A DNA stretch of 5,130 nucleotides from a bacterium (GTDB lineage: Bacteria; Hydrogenedentota; Hydrogenedentia; Hydrogenedentiales; SLHB01). A model generated the notes under the pieces. The model made no database searches and was not told where the DNA came from. It saw only the letters and a program-made list of their open reading frames with translations. The translations under genes and the position numbers were made by a program. The DNA lies in NCBI GenBank assembly GCA_024231375.1, contig JAAEQP010000008.1, positions 1 to 5,130 on the forward strand, given 5' to 3'. Positions 1-5,130 of this stretch are shown in pieces. Positions within the stretch are counted from its first letter, which is position 1. The number at the start of each line of letters is the position of its first letter.

Positions 1-40
1 CCGCCACGGGCCGCTTCAAGAATACGCAAACTCGCATTCG

Positions 41-70
41 CTGGAATCCCGCGCCGCCTTACGTCATAAT
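41..70 (+). promoter_or_regulatory. Candidate sigma70-like promoter for the MFS gene
   Basis: A CATAAT box (65-70) matches the -10 consensus at five of six positions. A weak -35-like CTGGAA (41-46) lies 18 nt upstream of it. Transcription from about position 77 would give a leader of about 40 nt carrying the GAGG site at 108-111. The -35 is poor and the organism's sigma factors are unknown, so this is only a candidate. Confidence 0.25.
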
Positions 71-107
71 CCCCTCGTTGCCCGTCACTGTTTCCCCCTG
101 CCTGCAT

Positions 108-111
108 GAGG
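108..111 (+). promoter_or_regulatory. Shine-Dalgarno site deciding the MFS start
   Basis: GAGG ends 5 nt before the ATG at 117. The reading frame is open further upstream, with a TTG at 78, but the residues it would add are not membrane-like and no SD precedes that TTG. The 117 start puts the first predicted membrane helix right after a short basic N-terminus, as is usual for MFS proteins. Confidence 0.6.
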
Positions 112-116
112 ATCCC

Positions 117-1286
117 ATGACACGACGTTCGCAGTTCATCGTATTCTTCGCCGCCGCCATTCTCATGACGGCCGGTCTAGCGACGTATGAGGCCGTGTTC
201 AACAACTTCCTGGCCGACACCTACCAATTGGAGGCGGATGCGCGCGGGTTCCTGGAGCTTCCGCGCGAGTTTCCAGGATTCGGGGTCGTCGCATTCGCGG
301 GTGTTCTGTCCTGGCTAGCCGTCACCCACCTCGGCATTGTGGGCGTGATCGTCTTCGTGATCGGCATGATCGGCATGGCCCTGTGGGGATCGACCCACTA
401 CCTGCTCATGATGCTCATGATGATGATCGCCAGCGCCGGTCAGCACCTGCTCCAACCCGTTACGTCGTCCATCGCCCTGGCCCTGAGCGACGAGCACAAT
501 CGAGGTCGGCGCCTGGCCCAGCTCGGCGTGGTGACCACGATCGGGGCCGCGTGCGGCACCGGGCTGGTCACCTTCGGATTCAACGCGGACATGCCCCACT
601 ACACCACGTGGTTTCTGGTTGCGGGCGCCATCGCGGCCGGGGCAGCGTTCCTTTACTGGAAACTCCACATGCCCGACCTTCACCAGCCCCGCGCAGGCTT
701 GGTCATCCGCAAGCAGTTCTGGCTCTACTACCTCCTCGAATTCCTCTTTGGCGCACGCAAGCAGATCTTCATCACCTTCGGCTTCTGGGTGCTGGTGCAG
801 GAGTACGAGGCCCCCGCTTCCTACATCGCCCGGCTTCTGATGATCGCGTCGCTACTTGGTCTGGGATTCAAGCCACTCACGGGGTGGGCCATCGACCACT
901 TCGGCGAGCGGGCGGTGCTGATGGCTGACGGGTTGCTCCTGTCCCTGGTCTGCGTTGGCTACGGATACGCCTACGCATTTGCGGGCGGCAACCGCGAGAC
1001 CGCGCTGCTCATCGCGTCCGCATGCTTCATCGGCGACAATCTGTTGTTCGCCCTCGGAAACGGCCGCGCCGTGTACATATCCCGTCTGACCGAATCCTCG
1101 CAGGAGCTGACGTCCACGTTGGCCATGGGGGTATCCATCAACCACGTCGCATCGATGGTCGTTCCCCTCCTGGGCGGATTAATCTGGGTCGCCATGGGCT
1201 ACTCGAACGTGTTCACGGCCGCCGCTATCCTGGCGCTCATCATATCCGCCGTGTCCACCATGGTGCCAAAGCACCAACGAGTGTAG
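117..1286 (+). CDS. Major facilitator superfamily (MFS) transporter, substrate unknown
   Basis: This encodes a 389-residue inner-membrane protein that probably moves a small solute by secondary transport. It starts with a short basic MTRRSQ segment, followed by about 12 hydrophobic helices. The two six-helix halves are joined by a more polar stretch near residues 182-201. Visible landmarks are FNNFLADTY (28-36), RGFLELPREFPGF (43-55) between helices 1 and 2, GQHLLQPVTSSIALALS (108-124), RGRRLAQLG (129-137), GARKQIFITFGFWVLV (212-227), FKPLTGWAIDHFGERAVLMADG (about 251-272) and GVSINHVASMVVPLLGGLIW (about 338-357). The [GF]KP..G..ID.FGER stretch after helix 8 is the second-half counterpart of the classic MFS loop motif. 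From memory, the RGFLE.PRE and GARKQIFITFG motifs belong to an uncharacterised MFS group spread over several phyla; no substrate is known to me. Length is normal for the superfamily. The start at 117 rests on the GAGG site. The gene is convergent to the ABC permease operon, with no sequence evidence of a shared function. Confidence 0.9.
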   Translation: MTRRSQFIVFFAAAILMTAGLATYEAVFNNFLADTYQLEADARGFLELPREFPGFGVVAFAGVLSWLAVTHLGIVGVIVFVIGMIGMALWGSTHYLLMMLMMMIASAGQHLLQPVTSSIALALSDEHNRGRRLAQLGVVTTIGAACGTGLVTFGFNADMPHYTTWFLVAGAIAAGAAFLYWKLHMPDLHQPRAGLVIRKQFWLYYLLEFLFGARKQIFITFGFWVLVQEYEAPASYIARLLMIASLLGLGFKPLTGWAIDHFGERAVLMADGLLLSLVCVGYGYAYAFAGGNRETALLIASACFIGDNLLFALGNGRAVYISRLTESSQELTSTLAMGVSINHVASMVVPLLGGLIWVAMGYSNVFTAAAILALIISAVSTMVPKHQRV

Positions 1287-1302
1287 CGCTCTCAGAGAAC
1301 GC
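1286..1302 (+). terminator. Small hairpin at the MFS stop codon
   Basis: Right at the end of the MFS gene, GCG (1286-1288) can pair with CGC (1300-1302) and TCT (1290-1292) with AGA (1296-1298), around a CAG loop and one C/A mismatch. No U-tract follows, so it is at most a weak transcript-end structure. Confidence 0.2.
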
Positions 1303-1491
1303 CGAGAAGAGGAGCGGAAACGCCGGGACTGACACCAGCGAAGTCCGCCGTAGGCGGACGAAGACGGGTCTGTCCCTGGCCTTTTCGCGGGCTACGCGCC
1401 ACGGCTGAGACTTCTTCACCAGCCCCACAGTCCCTGATTCTCCTCAGCGCCGCTGTCACCCGTTCCCGGGCGGCCGCAACACCACGCTCCA
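1287..1491. other. Convergent intergenic region
   Basis: This 205-base stretch lies between the 3' ends of the MFS gene and the distal ABC permease. I see no gene in it: the short open frames that cross it are arginine-rich, lack SD sites and run into the flanking genes. Its content is a set of inverted repeats, the main one at 1325-1376, plus a minor CGCG/CGCG palindrome at 1386-1398. A transcript end is needed on both strands here, but no classical stem plus T-run terminator is visible in either direction. Confidence 0.6.
1325..1376. repeat. Composite palindrome, REP-like hairpin
   Basis: A perfect 7-bp inner stem, GTCCGCC (1343-1349) and GGCGGAC (1353-1359), closes on a three-base GTA loop. 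An imperfect outer stem pairs GGGACTGAC (1325-1333) with GTCTGTCCC (1368-1376), with one T/T mismatch. The flanks of the inner stem are both GAAG-like (CGAA and CGAAGA), so they do not pair and leave an internal loop. Its position between two convergent genes fits a dispersed palindromic repeat or a bidirectional transcript-end structure. Repetition elsewhere in the genome cannot be seen from one copy. Confidence 0.5.
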
Positions 1492-3078
1492 TCATGCACC
1501 CGAAGGCGTCATCTGCGCAATGCCCGTGCGCCACTTCCGCCGCAGATGCGTCGCGAACAGCCCGGAGAATGCAACGATGAGGATCACATTCACCCCGAGC
1601 ACGATGACGGTCGAAATGATCGTAACGGCGAACATCGCGGTAGCGCCACCAGACGGACCGGCGCTGGACACGGTGAACACCGTGAGGCCAATCAGGAGGC
1701 TTGATGCGAGTCCAACGGCGAATTGGATTCCGAACACCACAAGAATCCCGGCAACCGTCTGCCCCATCGGTTTATACTTGAGAGTGCTCGCCCAGCAACC
1801 CAGCGCCACATAGAGCGCGAACTGGGCCACCGGAGAAACGAGGTTGTTGAGAATCATCGTCACGATGGCCAGCGCAATGGGAATCGGGCTCGACACGGCC
1901 ATGCCAAACGTGCCCCCCGAGAAACCGCCTTGGAGAAGCGCCCAGCCAAGCCCGGGCGCGATGAACGCCGGAAGAAACAGAAGCGACCGGCGAGCGAACA
2001 CAATGGCGAGGGACCGCGCCAGCGCCTTGTCCTCCACCGGCGTCACAAAGAGCGAGTCCATGGACCCGTCCTGCCGCGCGGCCGCGATGGACGACGTGAT
2101 GTCATACACAATCAACGCGAGGATGAAAATGATGCCGATGCACGGGAACATGGCCACCGGTATCAACGCCATGGCCACCAGATACTGCATTGGCCGGGAC
2201 CACCCGAAGACCGGCAGACCCGGGGTTCCCGCCGAACTCAGTCGCGCCATCGCGTTCATGGGAAGCAGTTCACGACGCAGACGTCCCGTCTTGCTCCGGC
2301 GTTTCTTTCCTCTTGCCACGCGTGCATGCACCTGCCGCGGAATCAGCCGCACAGTCAACGCCATGACCGGAAGCGCGACGATCAGCGTCAGAACCAAGCT
2401 GGGGAGCCAGAAGAATGCGCCTCGACCCGGCTCGGTCACGAGCCACGCGGCGACGCCGATGTTGAGGACCGGCCCGGACGTGAACCAGACCAGATCGTAC
2501 ACCAAGGTCAAGCCAAGCCACAGAGACTCAAGAACCACGGCGTAGAACAGGCCCTCGATAGGACGCGATGCAATGGTCGAACAGAGCAATCCGATGGCGC
2601 AGGTGGCCGCAGCGGCGACGGTGAGCAGCATCGTCTGAAGCGCCATGGCCGGCACTGCAATCCCGCCCAACGTCGACGCGATAGCCAGAATCGGCAGGGC
2701 GCTCAGCGACAGAAACTCGACGTACAAGAACGCGGACAGGAACTTGGCGAGGAAGATGTCCGTGCCGCCGATATCGGCAATCAACAACAAGCCAAGCGTG
2801 CGGTCGCGTTTCTCCTGCGCCATCAATCCCGCCGTGAACAACGGCGCTACCACGAATACCGTGAAGAACTGAAACCCGCTCGCCGCCCGCCCGATGACTT
2901 CGCCCATGACCGCGGCCATCTCGCTTTCGCCCGCGGACATGGCCACGGTCCACATCATCCAGATGAACGCCACCACGAACCATGCCAGTCCCACGGCGAT
3001 TCCGCGGATGACATACGTCGTCTTGCGCTTGCCGCTGCGGGTAAGCTCCAACTCCGCCAACGGAAACTCAATCGCCAC
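1492..3078 (-). CDS. ABC-2 type transporter permease (distal gene of a tandem pair)
   Basis: This encodes a 528-residue integral membrane protein, probably a membrane subunit of an ABC exporter in the cytoplasmic membrane. The N-terminal module (about 1-245) has helices near 22-42, 68-88, 112-140, 145-168, 175-200 and 222-243. It carries the ABC-2 signature-like segment EKRDRTLGLLLIADIGG (89-105) followed by DIFLAKFL. A basic cytoplasmic linker (about 246-295, with GKKRRSK) leads to a second module of about five or six helices containing VYDITSS (324-330), DGSMDSLFVTP (337-347) and GCWASTLKYKP (427-437). The polypeptide therefore looks like two permease modules fused, about twice the usual single-module size. 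It is a clear paralogue of the gene immediately upstream: over the first module (about residues 69-179) I count 86 of 111 identical residues. The GTG start at 3078 is chosen because AGGGAG lies 6 nt upstream and because it aligns with the start of the paralogue; an upstream in-frame start at 3171 would overlap the preceding gene. The substrate is unknown. Confidence 0.85.
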   Translation of the reverse strand: MAIEFPLAELELTRSGKRKTTYVIRGIAVGLAWFVVAFIWMMWTVAMSAGESEMAAVMGEVIGRAASGFQFFTVFVVAPLFTAGLMAQEKRDRTLGLLLIADIGGTDIFLAKFLSAFLYVEFLSLSALPILAIASTLGGIAVPAMALQTMLLTVAAAATCAIGLLCSTIASRPIEGLFYAVVLESLWLGLTLVYDLVWFTSGPVLNIGVAAWLVTEPGRGAFFWLPSLVLTLIVALPVMALTVRLIPRQVHARVARGKKRRSKTGRLRRELLPMNAMARLSSAGTPGLPVFGWSRPMQYLVAMALIPVAMFPCIGIIFILALIVYDITSSIAAARQDGSMDSLFVTPVEDKALARSLAIVFARRSLLFLPAFIAPGLGWALLQGGFSGGTFGMAVSSPIPIALAIVTMILNNLVSPVAQFALYVALGCWASTLKYKPMGQTVAGILVVFGIQFAVGLASSLLIGLTVFTVSSAGPSGGATAMFAVTIISTVIVLGVNVILIVAFSGLFATHLRRKWRTGIAQMTPSGA

Positions 3079-3084
3079 CGAATT

Positions 3085-3090
3085 CTCCCT
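3085..3090 (-). promoter_or_regulatory. Shine-Dalgarno site deciding the GTG start of the distal permease
   Basis: On the minus strand AGGGAG ends 6 nt before GTG at 3078. It lies in the 40-nt gap behind the stop codon of the preceding permease. This supports separate translation initiation within one polycistronic message, and a start shorter than the longest open frame. Confidence 0.6.
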
Positions 3091-3118
3091 GTGCTTCAGG
3101 CTCCCGGAAACGTCCCGT

Positions 3119-4756
3119 CTACGCCTTGGCTTGGACTGGCTGCGAAATGCCGGTGCGCCACTTGGTCCCAACCTGGTAGGCGAATAGGTTGCGGAACAAC
3201 ACGATCAGGCCAACGTTCACGGCAACCGTGAATCCGTTGAGCGCGACAGCCATGATGCCCTGCAGAACCAAGGTCGAGGAGTAGTCCGATGACACGGACA
3301 TGACCACCATGTCGAGAACCCCGGACACAATACCCGTCGCGATGTACACGCCTACCGTCACACCGATGCCGATCGCGGCCGCCACCATGGTCTGACCCGC
3401 GGGCCGGGAGGCGAGGGTGCTCGCCCAGCAGCCCATCGCCCAATAGAGGAAGAAGCGCGTGACCGGCACCAGGAGATAGCACGCGCCGGAGAACAAACCC
3501 ACCAACCAGATGGGCAACAGCCCGAGAAACAAGCCGCCATTACTCAACTCCATGGCGCCGAACACATGCTGCGCGACCCGCATCAATCCCCACAGCGCGC
3601 CAGGCACCAGAATCGCAGGCAGCAGTAGAAGCGACCGGTGCAGATACGTCCGGGTCAATGCGCTGGTCAGCGTCTTGTTGTCCATGGGCGTAACGAACAG
3701 CGAGTCCATCGACCCATCCCGCCGGGACGCCGCGAGGGACGACGTGATGTCGTACACAATCAGCACCAGAATGAAGAGACCGCCGACACACGGGAACATG
3801 CCTAGCGGTATCAGTACCAGAGCCGTCAGGATGCGCAACGGCATGGGCCATTGGAACACGGGCAGTCCTGGCGCCCCCGCCCACACGAGCTTCCGGGCCG
3901 GCGCGGCTTGACTCGTCGCGGCTGACGATAGGGTTTGCGGACGCTGAACGGGCCGAGTCGGCGCGGTTGGAGTGCGCCGCTTTCGCCCCTTGGCAATGGA
4001 ATCGTGGGCCTGGCGCGGCAGCATGCGGATGGCGATCAGCGTGGCAATCGCCGCTAAGCCCAGCGTCAACCCGGCGCTGGGAGCCCAGTCGAAAAGGCTC
4101 CGCCCCGGACTGTCCACCGTCCATGCCGCCACGGCGATGTTGAGATTCGGGAGTCCCGTTGCGAAGCTCGCCATGTCGGCGATCAACGTACTCCCGAGCC
4201 AGAAGGCCTCCAGAAGAATCGTGTAGAACAGGGCCTCGGTCGGTCGGTTCGCGATGGTCGAAAACCCCAGACCGACCGCGCACATGGCGAGTGCGGCCAC
4301 CGTCAGCAGGGTCACCTGCAACGCCATAGCGGGTACCGAAATCCCACCTAGCAGGGACGCGATTGCCAGAATGGGCAGCGCGCTAAGCGACAGCAGTTCC
4401 ACATACAGAAACGCCGCCAGGAATTTTGACAGGAAGATGTCGCGGCCTCCCATGTCGGCCATGAGCAGGAGGCCGAGCGTCCGGCCCTGTTTCTCTCGAG
4501 CGACCAGGCCCGCCGTCACCAGCGGGGCCACGATGAACACCGCGAAGAACTGGAACGTCCGCGCCGTGCCCGCCACGAGCCCGCCCAAGAGCGTCATCGT
4601 CTCGGTGGTGCTCATCGACATGGGCATCGACACGAGCCAACCAAAGAAGATGGCCCCGAACGCCAACCCTACGGCCACGCTCCGCACGGCATACGTCGCC
4701 TTGCGTTTCCCGGTCCGGGTCAGTTCCAGTTCGGCTAGCGGATACTCCAGCGCCAC
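3119..4756 (-). CDS. ABC-2 type transporter permease (first gene of a tandem pair)
   Basis: This encodes a 545-residue integral membrane protein of the same two-module ABC-2 design as its downstream neighbour. The N-terminus VALEYPLAELELTRTGKRK is nearly identical to that of the paralogue and precedes helix 1 (about 22-45). The first module carries EKQGRTLGLLLMADMGG (88-104) and DIFLSKFLAAFLYVE (106-120). The linker (about 246-300) holds GRKRR, then a Pro/Ala/Thr/Gln-rich stretch (263-288) that is longer than in the paralogue. The second module has VYDITSS (334-340), DGSMDSLFVTP (347-357) and GCWASTLASRPAGQ (442-455), and ends in TKWRTGISQP close to the paralogue's RKWRTGIAQM. The GTG start at 4756 is preferred because it aligns with the paralogue start and has a GGGGGA stretch 5 nt upstream; an in-frame ATG at 4798 and a TTG at 4822 are less likely. 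ABC-2 permeases work with an ATP-binding subunit, and none is in the window. The role is inferred to be export; the substrate is unknown. Confidence 0.85.
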   Translation of the reverse strand: MALEYPLAELELTRTGKRKATYAVRSVAVGLAFGAIFFGWLVSMPMSMSTTETMTLLGGLVAGTARTFQFFAVFIVAPLVTAGLVAREKQGRTLGLLLMADMGGRDIFLSKFLAAFLYVELLSLSALPILAIASLLGGISVPAMALQVTLLTVAALAMCAVGLGFSTIANRPTEALFYTILLEAFWLGSTLIADMASFATGLPNLNIAVAAWTVDSPGRSLFDWAPSAGLTLGLAAIATLIAIRMLPRQAHDSIAKGRKRRTPTAPTRPVQRPQTLSSAATSQAAPARKLVWAGAPGLPVFQWPMPLRILTALVLIPLGMFPCVGGLFILVLIVYDITSSLAASRRDGSMDSLFVTPMDNKTLTSALTRTYLHRSLLLLPAILVPGALWGLMRVAQHVFGAMELSNGGLFLGLLPIWLVGLFSGACYLLVPVTRFFLYWAMGCWASTLASRPAGQTMVAAAIGIGVTVGVYIATGIVSGVLDMVVMSVSSDYSSTLVLQGIMAVALNGFTVAVNVGLIVLFRNLFAYQVGTKWRTGISQPVQAKA

Positions 4757-4872
4757 GGCGATCCCCCACTGTCGGTGAGCCCGGTCGGCGATGTGCATAC
4801 AATACTGCACTGTCCAACCCAAGCGACGATCAGCCTATCACGCGCCACGCCGCACGGCAAGGTGGTCGGTGT
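4757..4872 (-). other. Upstream region of the permease operon, up to the IS end
   Basis: These 116 bases separate the first permease from the inserted element. They hold the GGGGGA site (4762-4767) and a weak promoter candidate. I see no coding sequence: the open frame through it extends the permease N-terminus with non-conserved residues. Any regulatory sites further upstream would be displaced to the far side of the insertion. Confidence 0.55.
4832..4860 (-). promoter_or_regulatory. Candidate promoter of the ABC permease operon
   Basis: Minus-strand TTGCCG (4860-4855, four of six to the -35 consensus) is followed after 17 nt by TAGGCT (4837-4832, three of six to the -10), directly preceded by TGA as in extended -10 promoters. 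It lies 12 bp from the IS boundary, so it would survive the insertion. The match is weak, and a second poor candidate (TTGGGT 4822-4817 with TATGCA 4799-4794) is nearby. Confidence 0.25.
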
Positions 4873-4892
4873 CAGGGCAATCGCACTAAAAG
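4873..4892. repeat. Putative terminal inverted repeat of the ISAs1-like element
   Basis: The sequence reads CAGGGCAATCGCACTAAAAG going inward from the element's end and stops just before the transposase TAG at 4893-4895. Start and position fit an ISAs1-type end. The exact inner limit is a guess, because the partner repeat is not visible. Confidence 0.6.
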
Positions 4893-5130
4893 CTAGACCT
4901 GCATGATGAGTTCTTCGAGGTAGGAGTTGTCCCATGCAGCTTGTTTACGCTCTCCCTTGGCGTCGCGCTTGCTGGTTTTGTTTTTCTTCTCGGTGTTTAG
5001 GTTGATTTTTATGATGGTGGCCATGTTCTCGGCGGCATGGCCGATTCGTATTCGGGACTGGTCTTCGTTGAAGGCCACGTCGAGGACCCAGTGCAGGCTG
5101 TTTTCGATGGCCCAGTGGGACCGGATGCTC
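4893..5130 (-). CDS. ISAs1-family (H-repeat-associated) transposase, C-terminal 78 residues, 5' end beyond the window
   Basis: This is the DDE transposase of the insertion sequence, which would cut and join the element ends. Only the C-terminus is visible. It opens with RSHWAIENSLHWVLDVAF and continues through NEDQSRIRIGHAAENMATI to KTSKRDAKGERKQAAWDNSYL, the conserved order of this family's tail. The glutamate in WAIEN (codon 5103-5105) aligns with the catalytic E of the Y-x2-R-x3-E signature of IS4-like transposases. The frame is intact through to TAG at 4893, with no frameshift in the visible part. The frame stays open to the right edge, so the gene is cut by the window and not by a mutation. 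Where the usual tail has an ALNLLKKEKTSKRG-like stretch, this copy has INLNTEKKNKTSKRD, a modest divergence. It is read toward the permease operon, with only 20 bp left before the element ends. Confidence 0.88.
   Translation of the reverse strand, partial: SIRSHWAIENSLHWVLDVAFNEDQSRIRIGHAAENMATIIKINLNTEKKNKTSKRDAKGERKQAAWDNSYLEELIMQV

Larger units (their letters stand above)
4873..5130 (-). mobile_element. ISAs1-family insertion sequence, one end, truncated by the window edge
   Basis: The element is recognised from the transposase C-terminus it encodes. The boundary is placed at 4873, where CAGGGCAATCGCACTAAAAG begins: the element ends I recall for this family start with CAGGG, and this sequence lies just outside the transposase stop codon. 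The target duplication, which I expect to be 8-10 bp in this family, would be the bases just left of it (about 4863-4872, TGGTCGGTGT). The other end is outside the window, so neither the inverted repeat pair nor the duplication can be confirmed. The element is visibly richer in A and T than the flanking genes, which suggests a separate origin. Confidence 0.8.

Noticed and set aside
1..116. Possible C-terminus of an upstream gene, or an N-terminal extension of the MFS protein
   Set aside because: All three forward frames are open from the left edge for at least 20 codons, which is expected for so short a GC-rich stretch. Nothing favours any of them, and the SD at 108-111 supports starting at 117.
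1459..1470. CCCG-TTCC-CGGG palindrome as the terminator of the permease operon
   Set aside because: The stem is only 4 bp and does not extend, and no T-run follows on the minus strand.
1844..2545. Second plus-strand open frame of 233 codons in the permease region
   Set aside because: It is a low-complexity, Arg/Met/Ser/Thr-rich translation antisense to the permease, with no SD site or family resemblance.
1723..3231. Long plus-strand open frame of 502 codons opposite the distal permease
   Set aside because: Its translation is rich in Arg, His, Gln and Pro with no recognisable domain, and it lies antisense to a well-supported conserved membrane protein and extends into the next gene. It is a typical GC-rich shadow frame.
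4757..4822. Longer N-terminus for the first permease from TTG 4822 or ATG 4798
   Set aside because: The added residues have no counterpart in the paralogue, and neither start has a convincing SD. GTG 4756 aligns with the paralogue's start and has GGGGGA upstream.
1..5130. CRISPR array, tRNA, rRNA or riboswitch
   Set aside because: I saw no evenly spaced direct repeats, tRNA-like cloverleaf or known riboswitch core on either strand; nearly all bases are accounted for by the four protein genes.

Overview
The window is a GC-rich bacterial segment with three complete membrane-protein genes and the end of one insertion sequence. Both strands are densely coding, and each chosen start sits about 5-6 nt downstream of a purine-rich Shine-Dalgarno-like stretch. 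The organism cannot be fixed from the sequence. The large two-module ABC-2 permeases and the GTCCGCC-GTA-GGCGGAC intergenic hairpin recall genomes of the Planctomycetota/Hydrogenedentota kind, but that is an impression held with low confidence.

Layout, left to right. Bases 1-116 are a leader with a possible promoter and an SD site. Bases 117-1286 (+) encode a 389-residue major facilitator superfamily transporter of unknown substrate. Bases 1287-1491 are a non-coding convergent gap with a composite, REP-like hairpin. Bases 1492-3078 and 3119-4756 (both -) are two paralogous ABC-2 type permeases, 528 and 545 residues, separated by 40 nt and probably co-transcribed, with the 545-residue gene first. 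Bases 4757-4872 are a short upstream region with a weak candidate promoter. From 4873 to the right edge lies the terminal part of an ISAs1-family insertion sequence (CAGGG-type end), with the last 78 codons of its transposase on the minus strand.

The two permeases very likely work together, as the two membrane subunits of one exporter or as a recently diversified pair. Each has a duplicated permease architecture: an N-terminal module with an EK..RTLGLLL.AD motif, and a C-terminal module with a DGSMDSLFVTP motif. No ATP-binding subunit is present in the window. The insertion sequence sits 116 bp upstream of the first permease start, exactly where an ATPase gene or the operon promoter might be expected, and its transposase is read toward the operon. 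Nothing links the MFS gene to the ABC operon beyond convergent adjacency. I found no clear sign of an undescribed system; the points most worth a second look are the IS/operon junction, the ATPase-less permease pair and the intergenic palindrome.
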